In this document: piece by piece, positions 41,355 through 49,732 of the stretch
Numbering within the stretch: the first letter of the stretch is position 1
Layout: the number at the start of each line of letters is the position of its first letter
From: Pseudomonas wuhanensis
Lineage (GTDB): Bacteria > Pseudomonadota > Gammaproteobacteria > Pseudomonadales > Pseudomonadaceae
NCBI RefSeq assembly: GCF_030687395.1
Contig: NZ_CP117430.1
Coordinates: 6,076,001-6,140,000 of the forward strand
Length of the DNA stretch: 64,000 nt
Direction of reading: 5' to 3'
The notes under the pieces: generated by a model
The model's database searches: none
What the model saw: the letters and a program-made list of their open reading frames with translations, nothing else
Told to the model about the DNA's origin: nothing
Translations under genes and position numbers: made by a program

Positions 41355-43033
41355 ATTGGATAACACTTGAGCAACTGTTGCTCAAGGCTCAGCCGGAGCG
41401 TGCCGTGACGGCCGAACCGGCGTTGAATCATGCGCAATTGTGCGAACAGGCCCTGAGCCTGGCTGCCGGCCTGCAAGCTCAGGGAGTGCAGCGCATCGCC
41501 GTGCACCTTGAAGACGCCGCCGACCTGGCCATTGCCCTGCTCGGCGCCTGGCGGGCCGGGGTCAGCGTACTGTTGCCCGCCGACCTGCAAGCGCAGACTC
41601 GCCAGCGCTGGTCGACCGAAGTCGATCTGTGGCTGACCGATCAGGCCGACGATGCGCACCTGAGCGATTATCGGCATTCACCGCTGCCGGCCAGCCCGCT
41701 GGATCTGGATCGCTGTCAGCTGAGCCTGTGCACCTCCGGCTCCAGTGGCGAACCCAAGCGCATCGACAAAACCCTGCGCCAACTGGCCAATGAAGTCGAA
41801 GCGCTGGAGCACCTGTGGGGCGCGGATCTGGGCAAGGCCTGCATCATCGGCAGCGTCGCCACTCAACACATCTACGGGTTGCTGTTTCGGGTGCTGTGGC
41901 CGCTGTGCGCCGGGCGCTCCTTCGTGCGTAAACAACTGGCCTTCCCGGAAGACCTGCAGCGCGCCAGCCGCGAACATCCCGCCTTCGCCTGGGTCGCCAG
42001 CCCGGCGCTGCTCAAGCGCATGGGCGACAATCTCGATTGGCCAGCGCTGAGCGCGGTGCGCCGAGTGTTTTCTTCCGGTGGCGCGTTGCCCGCCGAAGCA
42101 GCGCAAAGCCTGCAAGAGCGCCTGCAACAATGGCCGACGGAGATCCTCGGCAGTTCGGAAACCGGCGGCATCGCCTGGCGTCAGGGCCAGAATCTCTGGC
42201 AGCCATTCGCCGACGTGGCGCTGAGCCAGGACAGCGATGGCGCCCTGCTTATCGCGTCACCGTACTTGCCAGCCGGCCATATCGAACACACCGCCGATGC
42301 CGCGCGCATCGCCGCCGACGGCCGTTTCGAGCTGTTGGGACGGCTGGACCGAATCGTCAAACTGGAAGAAAAACGTATCTCTCTACCGATGCTCGAACAA
42401 GCGCTGATGGCTCACGACTGGGTCGCCGAAGCGCGCCTCGGTGTGGTTCAGGAAAACCGCGCTTCATTGGGGGCACTGCTGGTACTCAGCGAACAAGGCC
42501 TGTATGCCTTGCGCAATCAGGGTCGACGCAGCCTCACTCAAGCCTTGCGTCAGCATCTGAGTCAGCATTGTGAAACGCTGGCCCTGCCACGCCGCTGGCG
42601 CTTGTTGCGGCAGCTGCCGCTGAACTCCCAGGGCAAATTGCCTCAGGCCGAGGTCGAAGCCTTGCTGCTGGCGCCCCGCCCAAAGGCGCCGCAAATACTG
42701 GAGCAGCTCGAAGTCGATGGCGAGTGGAGCCTGCAACTGGCCGTCCCGCCGGACCTGGCGTATTTCAGCGGGCACTTTCCCCGAGCGCCAGTATTGCCCG
42801 GCGTGGTGCAGGTGGATTGGGCATTGAGCCTGGGCCAGCAATTGATGGACCTGCCGGCAAAATTCGCCGGTATGGAAGTCTTGAAATTTCAGCAACTGGT
42901 GCGCCCCGGCGATGAAGTCCAATTGCACCTGCGCTTCGACTCGGCGCGCAGTAAATTGTATTTCGCCTATCGCAATGAAGCCGCCACCTGCTCCAGCGGG
43001 CGGATTTTGCTGGAGGCTGCCAGCGATGCATAA
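41351..43033 (+). CDS. Fusion of acyl-AMP ligase (ApeH) and hot-dog dehydratase (ApeI)
   Basis: 560 residues. Residues 1-440 form an AMP-dependent synthetase/ligase: [16 protein letters not shown] (P-loop, about 127-142), [21 protein letters not shown] and [20 protein letters not shown]. It should activate the aryl starter acid and load it on a carrier protein. Residues about 445-560 form a FabZ/FabA-like hot-dog fold with the catalytic His475 in [21 protein letters not shown]. In the E. coli cluster these are, as I recall, two genes (apeH, apeI); here they are one frame with no stop between them. The start ATG 41351 overlaps the membrane-protein gene by four bases. A REPIN follows the stop. 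Confidence 0.9.
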   Translation: MNWITLEQLLLKAQPERAVTAEPALNHAQLCEQALSLAAGLQAQGVQRIAVHLEDAADLAIALLGAWRAGVSVLLPADLQAQTRQRWSTEVDLWLTDQADDAHLSDYRHSPLPASPLDLDRCQLSLCTSGSSGEPKRIDKTLRQLANEVEALEHLWGADLGKACIIGSVATQHIYGLLFRVLWPLCAGRSFVRKQLAFPEDLQRASREHPAFAWVASPALLKRMGDNLDWPALSAVRRVFSSGGALPAEAAQSLQERLQQWPTEILGSSETGGIAWRQGQNLWQPFADVALSQDSDGALLIASPYLPAGHIEHTADAARIAADGRFELLGRLDRIVKLEEKRISLPMLEQALMAHDWVAEARLGVVQENRASLGALLVLSEQGLYALRNQGRRSLTQALRQHLSQHCETLALPRRWRLLRQLPLNSQGKLPQAEVEALLLAPRPKAPQILEQLEVDGEWSLQLAVPPDLAYFSGHFPRAPVLPGVVQVDWALSLGQQLMDLPAKFAGMEVLKFQQLVRPGDEVQLHLRFDSARSKLYFAYRNEAATCSSGRILLEAASDA

Positions 43034-43034
43034 C

Positions 43035-43147
43035 CTGTGGCGAGGGAGCTTGCTCCCGCTGGGCTGCGAAGCGGCCCCAAAATCAACCGACGCAGACTTC
43101 ATTGCGAGCGCTTCGCACTCGAACGGGAGCAAGCTCCCTCGCCACAG
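43035..43147. repeat. REPIN of a third family inside the ape operon
   Basis: TGTGGCGAGGGAGCTTGCTCCCGC at the left edge, shown here only in outline (43036-43059), is mirrored at 43124-43147 about 65 bases on, and each arm is itself a palindrome. It fills the only sizeable gap of the operon, between the ligase stop and the glycosyltransferase start. Confidence 0.85.
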
Positions 43148-43188
43148 TAAGCGCCTTCACAACAAGAGTGCTGGGGAGGTTGCTGACC

Positions 43189-43923
43189 ATGCATAACCCC
43201 TGCGCCGTAATCCCGGTCTACAACCACGAAACCGCAATCACCGCCGTGGTCGATGCGCTGCTGGCTTGCGGCCTGCCGTGCATTCTGGTGGACGATGCCA
43301 GCAGTCCTGCCTGTGCCAAGGTGCTTGACCGACTGGCCCTGCGTGACCGGGTTTACCTGATCAGGCTCACCGTCAATCAGGGCAAGGGCGGCGCAGTGAT
43401 GACCGGTCTGCGCGAGGCTTCGCGCCTGGGCTTCAGCCATGCCTTGCAGGTAGACGCCGACGGCCAGCACGACCTGCAGGACGTCAAAGTCTTCATCGAA
43501 TACTCACGCAACCATCCCGAAGCGGTGATCTGCGGCTATCCGCAATACGACGCCAGCGTGCCGAAAGGCCGTTTGTACGCCCGCTACCTGACGCACGTGA
43601 TGGTCTGGATCAACACCCTGTCGTTGCAGATTCGCGACTCGATGTGCGGCTTTCGCGTTTATCCATTGCCGCCGACCCTGGCACTGATCGACTCGGCCAG
43701 GATCGGCAAACGCATGGATTTCGACTCCGACATTCTGGTGCGCCTGGCCTGGCGCAATCAGCCGATGCAATGGCTGAAAACCCGGGTCCATTACCCTCTG
43801 GATGGCGTCTCGCATTTTCGCCTGTTCCACGACAATGTACTGATTTCGAGCATGCACACCCGGCTGTTCTTCGGCATGTTGCTGCGGGCGCCGGTGATCC
43901 TCTGGCGACGGTGGCGAGCATGA
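43189..43923 (+). CDS. Family 2 glycosyltransferase (N-terminal half of an ApeJ-type pair)
   Basis: 244 residues with the GT2 nucleotide-sugar fold: AVIPVYNHE (4-12), LVDDASS (about 32), NQGKGGAVMTGLREA (about 64) and the DxD-like VDADGQHD (about 87). No membrane helix is obvious except a weak C-terminal one, so it acts at the inner face of the membrane. In E. coli ApeJ, as I recall, a glycosyltransferase and an acyltransferase are fused; here they are two genes overlapping by four bases. It could glycosylate the polyene or its lipid anchor. ATG 43189 has GGGGAGG upstream. Confidence 0.9.
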   Translation: MHNPCAVIPVYNHETAITAVVDALLACGLPCILVDDASSPACAKVLDRLALRDRVYLIRLTVNQGKGGAVMTGLREASRLGFSHALQVDADGQHDLQDVKVFIEYSRNHPEAVICGYPQYDASVPKGRLYARYLTHVMVWINTLSLQIRDSMCGFRVYPLPPTLALIDSARIGKRMDFDSDILVRLAWRNQPMQWLKTRVHYPLDGVSHFRLFHDNVLISSMHTRLFFGMLLRAPVILWRRWRA

Positions 43924-44867
43924 GCGACAACGCAGACAAACAGCACTGGGCCGACCGCCAGGAGCGTGGCAGCTTCTGGCTGATGAAGTTCACCGCGCTC
44001 TGCGCAAAAGTCTTGGGCCGTCGGTTGTTGAGCCCGTTGCTGTACGGCATCGTGCTGTACTTTTTCCTGTTCGGACGCAGCGCCCGCCAAAGCGCCTGGC
44101 AATACCAGCAGCGGCTCGCTGACTGGAGCGCTCGCACTGAGTTGCGGCCGACCCATTGGCGGGTGTTCGGCCAGTTCATGGCCTTCGCCGACTCCATGCT
44201 CGACAAACTCGATGTGTGGAACGGCAAGCTGAGCATCGATCAAATCGAAATCATCGACCCGGCGCTGCTGCGCAATAAACTGCGCGGCACACGCGGGCAA
44301 ATGCTGGTGGGCGCGCACCTGGGCAATCTCGAGGTCTGCCGGGCGCTGGCCGAGATCGGCGAGAAAGTCACCATGAACGTGCTGGTGCACACCAAGCACG
44401 CCGAACAATTCAACCGTCTGCTGGGCGAAGCCGGGGCGACCAATCTGCGGCTGATTCAGGTCAGCGAGCTGGACCCGGTGATCATGCTGCAACTGCATGA
44501 ACGCCTGGAGCGCGGCGAATGGCTGGCGATTGCCGGCGACCGCGTGCCGCTGCATGGCGGGCGCAGCGTGACAGTGGACTTTCTCGGCCATCAGGCAGCC
44601 TTCCCCCAAGGCCCTTGGTTGCTGGCCGGTCTGCTGAAATGCCCGATCAACCTGATGCTGTGCCTGAAGAAACCCACGGGCGACTATCGACTGACCCTCG
44701 AACCGTTCGCCGACGCCATCGTGTGGAAACGCAGCGACCGCGAACAGGTCATTCATCAGTGGGCCTCCCGCTACGCCGAACGCCTGGGTCACTATTGCCT
44801 CGAAGCGCCCCAACAATGGTTCAACTTTTACCCTTTCTGGAAGACCGATGACGACGCCAACGCTTGA
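43920..44867 (+). CDS. LpxL/HtrB-like acyltransferase (C-terminal half of an ApeJ-type pair)
   Basis: 315 residues related to lipid A late acyltransferases: an N-terminal membrane helix (LLSPLLYGIVLYFFLFG, about 37-54), the His-containing GAHLGNLEVCRALAEIG (His about 140, HX4E type), VHTKHAEQFNRLL, and GDRVPLHGGRSVTVDFLGHQAAFPQGPWLLA. It should move an acyl chain to the lipid-linked product. ATG 43920 overlaps the glycosyltransferase stop by four bases, and the 3' end overlaps the ammonia-lyase gene by 20 bases. Confidence 0.88.
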   Translation: MSDNADKQHWADRQERGSFWLMKFTALCAKVLGRRLLSPLLYGIVLYFFLFGRSARQSAWQYQQRLADWSARTELRPTHWRVFGQFMAFADSMLDKLDVWNGKLSIDQIEIIDPALLRNKLRGTRGQMLVGAHLGNLEVCRALAEIGEKVTMNVLVHTKHAEQFNRLLGEAGATNLRLIQVSELDPVIMLQLHERLERGEWLAIAGDRVPLHGGRSVTVDFLGHQAAFPQGPWLLAGLLKCPINLMLCLKKPTGDYRLTLEPFADAIVWKRSDREQVIHQWASRYAERLGHYCLEAPQQWFNFYPFWKTDDDANA

Positions 44868-46392
44868 GCCGGTAACCTTCGGCGAACTCCCTTTGCGCAT
44901 CGAAGACGTGCTGGCCCTGGCCAACCGTCAGGTGCCGACGCAGTTGCAGGGCGACCCCGAGTTTCGCCAGCGCATCGCCAAGGGCCCGCAGTTCCTTGAT
45001 TCCCTGCTGGACAAGGAAGGCGTGATCTATGGCGTGACCACCGGTTATGGCGATTCCTGTGTGGTGGCAGTGCCGCTGCACCACGTCGAAGCCCTGCCCC
45101 GTCATCTGTATACCTTCCACGGTTGCGGCCTGGGCAAATTGCTCGACGCCCAAGCCACCCGCGCGGTGCTGGCGGCGCGTTTGCAGTCGCTTTGCCAGGG
45201 CGTTTCCGGGGTACGCGTGGAGCTGCTGGAACGTCTTCAAGCCTTCCTCGAACACGACATCCTGCCGCTGATTCCGGAAGAGGGTTCGGTGGGCGCCAGC
45301 GGTGATCTGACGCCGCTGTCCTACGTCGCCGCGACCTTGTCCGGCGAGCGCGAAGTGATGTTCCGTGGTGAACGCCGACAAGCCGCCGATGTGCACAGCG
45401 AACTGGGCTGGGAACCGCTGGTATTGCGCCCCAAAGAAGCACTGGCGCTGATGAACGGCACCGCCGTGATGACCGGCCTCGCGTGCCTGGCTTACGCCCG
45501 CGCCGATTACCTGCTGCAACTGGCCACCCGCATCACCGCGCTGAACGTGGTCGCGTTGCAAGGCAACCCGGAGCACTTCGACGAGCGGCTGTTCGCCGCC
45601 AAACCCCATCCAGGGCAGATGCAAGTCGCCGCGTGGCTGCGTAAGGATCTGGCGATCGATGCGCCGACCGCGCCGCTGCATCGCCTGCAAGACCGTTACT
45701 CCCTGCGTTGCGCGCCGCACGTGCTCGGTGTATTGGCCGACAGCCTGAACTGGCTGCGCTCGTTCATCGAGATCGAACTCAACAGCGCCAACGACAACCC
45801 GATCATCGACGCCGAAGCCGAACGCGTGCTGCACGGCGGGCACTTCTACGGCGGCCACATCGCCTTCGCGATGGACAGCCTGAAAAACCTGGTGGCCAAC
45901 GTCGCCGACTTGCTCGACCGTCAGCTCGCGCTGCTGGTGGACGAGCGTTACAACCATGGTTTGCCGAGCAACCTGTCTGGCGCCACCGCCGACCGCGCGA
46001 TGCTCAACCACGGCTTCAAGGCCGTGCAGATCGGCACCAGCGCCTGGACCGCCGAAGCCCTGAAAAACACCATGCCGGCCAGCGTTTTTTCGCGCTCCAC
46101 CGAGTGCCACAACCAGGACAAAGTCAGCATGGGCACCATCGCCGCCCGCGACGCCATCCGCGTGCTGGAGCTGACCGAACAGGTCGCTGCCGCCACGCTG
46201 CTGGCCGCCAACCAGGGCGTCTGGCTGCGCGGCCAGGCTGAAGACGCGCGGCCACTGCCACCAGCACTGGCCGCGATGCACGAAGAACTGGCCAGGGACT
46301 TCCCGCCGGTCATCGAAGATCGCGCCCTGGAAGGCGAATTGCGCCTGTGCCTGCAACGTATCGCCGAGCAACACTGGAGGCTGCATGCGTAG
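44848..46392 (+). CDS. Aromatic amino acid ammonia-lyase, MIO family (tyrosine/phenylalanine/histidine type)
   Basis: 514 residues, the usual length. The MIO cofactor triad Ala150-Ser151-Gly152 lies in GSVGASGDLTPLSY; YGVTTGYGDS supplies the active-site Tyr, and LNSANDNPI and NQDKVSMGT match the rest of the pocket. The selectivity region reads LYTFHGCGLG with Phe90-His91: mixed compared with tyrosine lyases (His-Leu), phenylalanine lyases (Phe-Leu) and histidine lyases (Ser-His). Within an aryl polyene operon it most likely makes 4-coumarate or cinnamate as starter, as tyrosine lyases do for flexirubin. It is not hutH: no hut genes are near. It overlaps the gene on each side. Confidence 0.9.
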   Translation: MTTPTLEPVTFGELPLRIEDVLALANRQVPTQLQGDPEFRQRIAKGPQFLDSLLDKEGVIYGVTTGYGDSCVVAVPLHHVEALPRHLYTFHGCGLGKLLDAQATRAVLAARLQSLCQGVSGVRVELLERLQAFLEHDILPLIPEEGSVGASGDLTPLSYVAATLSGEREVMFRGERRQAADVHSELGWEPLVLRPKEALALMNGTAVMTGLACLAYARADYLLQLATRITALNVVALQGNPEHFDERLFAAKPHPGQMQVAAWLRKDLAIDAPTAPLHRLQDRYSLRCAPHVLGVLADSLNWLRSFIEIELNSANDNPIIDAEAERVLHGGHFYGGHIAFAMDSLKNLVANVADLLDRQLALLVDERYNHGLPSNLSGATADRAMLNHGFKAVQIGTSAWTAEALKNTMPASVFSRSTECHNQDKVSMGTIAARDAIRVLELTEQVAAATLLAANQGVWLRGQAEDARPLPPALAAMHEELARDFPPVIEDRALEGELRLCLQRIAEQHWRLHA

Positions 46393-46810
46393 CAAGGGAG
46401 TGCTTCACACCGACACGGAAATCCTCGTACCGTTCTTTGACGTCGACACCATGAACGTGGTCTGGCACGGCCATTACGTCAAATACCTGGAAGTCGCCCG
46501 CTGTGCGCTGCTGGACAGGATCGGCCACAACTACGACGCCATGGTTGCGTCAGGTTACGCCTGGCCGGTGATCGACTTGCAGCTGCGCTATGTGCGCGGC
46601 GCCGTGTTCGGCCAGAAGCTGAACGTGCGCGCCAGCCTGGTGGAATGGGAGAACCGACTGAAGATCAATTACCTGATCAGCGACCTTGCAACCGGCGAAC
46701 GTTTTACCCGCGCTGTTTCAGTGCAGGTCGCCGTCGACATGAGCAGCCGCGAAATGCAGTTGGCTTCACCGAAGGTGTTTACCGACGCGGTTGAAAGGGT
46801 GCTGCCATGA
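46385..46810 (+). CDS. apeK: 4HBT/YbgC-like acyl thioesterase (ApeK)
   Basis: 141 residues of a single hot-dog domain. The motif FFDVDTMNVVWHGHYVKYLEVAR (about 17-39) contains the catalytic Asp and the HxHY segment of 4-hydroxybenzoyl-CoA thioesterases. In the pathway it may release the product or clear misloaded carrier proteins. It starts within the lyase gene (8-base overlap) and overlaps the next gene by four bases. Confidence 0.9.
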   Translation: MRSKGVLHTDTEILVPFFDVDTMNVVWHGHYVKYLEVARCALLDRIGHNYDAMVASGYAWPVIDLQLRYVRGAVFGQKLNVRASLVEWENRLKINYLISDLATGERFTRAVSVQVAVDMSSREMQLASPKVFTDAVERVLP

Positions 46811-47409
46811 ATTCGCTTCTCAAATGCCTTGGCGCTTTAGCGCTGCTCGGGCTTTCATCGTTGGCGCAAGCCTTCGATCTGCAGCAACTCAGTGATCAGC
46901 TGGCCAAACCCGATGTGATCCACGGCAACTTCATCCAGGAAAAACACCTGCGTGCCCTGCCCCAGCCGCTGACCAGCAAGGGCACCTTCGTTTTGGCGAA
47001 GAATCACGGCCTGCTCTGGCTGCTGAAAACGCCACTGCAACAGGACTACCGCATCAGCGAAAAAGGCATTGCCCGGCGTGATGCCAGCGGCTGGCAAATG
47101 CTGCCGAACAAGAGTGCCGGCGCCGAACAGAACCGCTTGTTCCTCGCGGTGCTGCAAGGCGACAGCAGCGGCCTGCAACGGGATTTCGAGCTTTCGCTGA
47201 GCGGCGACGCACAGAACTGGAAACTGACCCTGACCCCGCGTTCGATGCTGCTCAAGCAGGTGTTCAATCAGATCAACATTGACGGCGGCGAACTGGTGCA
47301 CAGCATCGAGCTGCTCGAAACCCAGGGTGACCGAACCCTGTTGCGCATGCAGGACAGCACCCGCTTACAACCTTTGAGCGATGCGGAGCAACATGACTTT
47401 GCCGAGTGA
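46807..47409 (+). CDS. apeL: LolA-like periplasmic carrier (ApeL)
   Basis: 200 residues with a signal peptide (1-22, cleaved after AQA) and the LolA-type fold of the outer-membrane lipoprotein carrier family (FDLQQLSDQLAKPDVIHGNFIQEKHLRALPQPLTSKGTFVLAKNHGLLW is its start). It should ferry the lipid-like polyene across the periplasm. Overlap of 17 bases with the following exporter gene. Confidence 0.9.
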   Translation: MNSLLKCLGALALLGLSSLAQAFDLQQLSDQLAKPDVIHGNFIQEKHLRALPQPLTSKGTFVLAKNHGLLWLLKTPLQQDYRISEKGIARRDASGWQMLPNKSAGAEQNRLFLAVLQGDSSGLQRDFELSLSGDAQNWKLTLTPRSMLLKQVFNQINIDGGELVHSIELLETQGDRTLLRMQDSTRLQPLSDAEQHDFAE

Positions 47410-49732
47410 ACGGATGCTGCCGCGGCTGTTTCTGATCCTGCTGCTAGCGGTGCTCGCACTCGCCGGCTGGCAATGGCGTGACAATGCACCGCTGTCGGCC
47501 AACCTGATGGAACTGGTGCCAGGCACCGCACCAGACGCCTTGGAACTGCGCGCCGAACAACGCATGCAAGAACCGCTGAACCGGGAAATGCTGGTGCTGG
47601 TCGGCCATAAAGACCGCCAGCAAGCCATCGCCATGGCGCAAAAACTCGGTGAGCAGTGGCAGGCCAGCGGCGTGTTCGAAAAGGTCAAGTGGAACCTGCA
47701 GGCCGACTTGCCGGCGCTGCGCGCACAATTACTGCAAGGCCGACTGGCGATGCTGTCCGTGGCCGACCGACAGCAACTCATTGAGCACCCCGACGCCTTT
47801 ATTCAGCAACGGGTACAAGCCCTGTTCGACCCGTTCACCGGCTTCAGCCTGGTGCCGAGCCAGGATGACTGGCTCGGCCTGACCGGGCGCATCCAGAACA
47901 GCCAGCCGCAACACGGCTCGGTGCAACTGGACATCGGCAGCGGTGCGCTGGTCGCCGATGCCGATGGCAAGAGCTGGGTGATGCTGCGGGCGCGAACCGC
48001 CGGCAACGCGTTCGACATGAACCTGCCGCTGCAAGTGGCTGACCTGCTCCAGCACAGTCGCGAAGAAGCCGCCCGTTCGGATGTGCAACTGCTCGCCGCC
48101 AGCGGCCTGCTGTATGCCGCCAGCGGTCAACGACAAGCCGCGCGCGAGATCACCTGGGTCGGCGGCGGCGCCACCGTGGGGATTCTGTTGCTGCTGTTGC
48201 TGGCCTTCCGGCGTTGGCGGGTGTTGCTGGCATTCGTCCCGGTGCTGGTGGGCATGCTGTTCGGCGCGGTGGCCTGCGTAGCATTGTTCGGTCAGATGCA
48301 TGTGATGACGCTGGTGCTGGGCTCAAGCCTGATCGGCGTGGCAGTGGACTACCCGCTGCATTACCTGTCCAAAAGCTGGAGCCTGAAACCCTGGCACAGC
48401 TGGCCGGCGTTACGCCTGACCCTGCCGGGGCTGACGCTGAGCCTGATCACCAGTTGCATTGGCTACCTGGCCCTGGCCTGGACGCCGTTCCCGGCCCTGA
48501 CCCAAATTGCTGTGTTCTCCGCCGCTGGCCTGCTTGGCGCCTACCTGTCGGCAGTGTGCCTGTTGCCGGCGCTGCTCAAGGGCGTGGATCTACGTCCGGC
48601 GCAATGGCCGCTGCGCATCGCCGAGAAGTTGCTGGAGCTGCGTGAATCGCTGCTGAAATACTTGCGCACGCCGGTGCTGCTAGCGCTGCTGATCGCCTTC
48701 TGTGTCGGCGGTCTGTTGCAGTTGCAGAGCAAAAACGACATTCGCCAATGGATCGGCACGCCGCAGCAACTGACAGACGAAGCCCAGACCATCGCACGCA
48801 TCACCGGCTATCAACCTACCAGCCAGTTCTTCCTGGTGCGCGCGGCCAATCAGCAGGAGTTGCTCGAACGCCTGACGGCACTGAGCGAGCGTCTGGATCA
48901 ATTGGTCAATCTGGAAAAACTTCAGGGCTATCTGTCGCTCAATCAACTGGTCAGCCAGCCAAGCGAACAGCGCAAAGTGCGTGAAGCACTGAGCAAGCTG
49001 CCGCAGTTCTGGCAACCGTTGCTCGACCTCGGCGTGCCGGCCGCTGCGTTGCAGGCCGAGCTGGCAACGTTGCAGGCGCTGCCCACCGAAGACATCGACG
49101 CAGCGCTGGCCGGCCCATTGGCGGAACCCTACCGCACGCTGTGGCTGGGGCCGACCGATGACGGCGTGGCGGCGATGGTCAGCTTGCAAGGCTTGAACAA
49201 TCCCACGCTGCTGCGGGTCCAGGCGCTGGACTTGCCGGGTGTGGAACTGGTGGATCGCCTCGGCGAACTGAACCAGGTTTTCGCCGCCACGCAAATCAGC
49301 GCCGCTGAATTGAAACTCGCCTCCTGCGTGTTGATCGTGCTGGTGCTGATCCTGCCATTCGGTTTCGGTGGCGCGCTGCGAATTGTCTCCCTGCCGTTGC
49401 TGGCGGCCCTGTGCAGTCTGGCAAGCCTTGGTTGGCTCGGTCAGCCGTTGACGCTGTTCAGCCTGTTCGGCCTGCTGCTGGTGACGGCGATCAGCGTCGA
49501 TTACGCGATCCTCATGCGCGAACAAATCGGTGGTGCCGCGGCGAGCCTGCTGGGCACCTTGCTGGCAGCGGTGACCACTTGGTTGTCGTTTGGCCTGCTG
49601 GCGGTGTCCAGCACGCCGGCGGTGAGCAACTTCGGCCTGTCGGTGAGCCTCGGCCTGGCGTTCAGTTTCATTCTGGCGCCGTGGGCCGGACGCCAAGTCC
49701 ACATCGCACCGATTACGGAGCCGGCAGCATGA
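47393..49732 (+). CDS. apeM: MMPL/RND-type exporter (ApeM)
   Basis: 779 residues, two repeats each of one helix, a periplasmic domain and five to six helices (first block about 262-420, second about 645-775), the MMPL/HpnN plan. The stretches GSSLIGVAVDYPLHYLSKSW and LVTAISVDYAILMREQI carry the Asp residues typical of proton-driven transport. It should extract the polyene lipid from the inner membrane and hand it to the LolA-like protein. ATG 47393 has a CGGAG site just upstream, and an upstream in-frame ATG at 47381 is less likely. Confidence 0.92.
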   Translation: MTLPSERMLPRLFLILLLAVLALAGWQWRDNAPLSANLMELVPGTAPDALELRAEQRMQEPLNREMLVLVGHKDRQQAIAMAQKLGEQWQASGVFEKVKWNLQADLPALRAQLLQGRLAMLSVADRQQLIEHPDAFIQQRVQALFDPFTGFSLVPSQDDWLGLTGRIQNSQPQHGSVQLDIGSGALVADADGKSWVMLRARTAGNAFDMNLPLQVADLLQHSREEAARSDVQLLAASGLLYAASGQRQAAREITWVGGGATVGILLLLLLAFRRWRVLLAFVPVLVGMLFGAVACVALFGQMHVMTLVLGSSLIGVAVDYPLHYLSKSWSLKPWHSWPALRLTLPGLTLSLITSCIGYLALAWTPFPALTQIAVFSAAGLLGAYLSAVCLLPALLKGVDLRPAQWPLRIAEKLLELRESLLKYLRTPVLLALLIAFCVGGLLQLQSKNDIRQWIGTPQQLTDEAQTIARITGYQPTSQFFLVRAANQQELLERLTALSERLDQLVNLEKLQGYLSLNQLVSQPSEQRKVREALSKLPQFWQPLLDLGVPAAALQAELATLQALPTEDIDAALAGPLAEPYRTLWLGPTDDGVAAMVSLQGLNNPTLLRVQALDLPGVELVDRLGELNQVFAATQISAAELKLASCVLIVLVLILPFGFGGALRIVSLPLLAALCSLASLGWLGQPLTLFSLFGLLLVTAISVDYAILMREQIGGAAASLLGTLLAAVTTWLSFGLLAVSSTPAVSNFGLSVSLGLAFSFILAPWAGRQVHIAPITEPAA

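Noticed and set aside
44848..46392. Histidine ammonia-lyase HutH of histidine degradation
   Set aside because: No hutU, hutI, hutG or hutC nearby; the gene overlaps aryl polyene genes on both sides and the selectivity loop is not the Ser-His of HutH.
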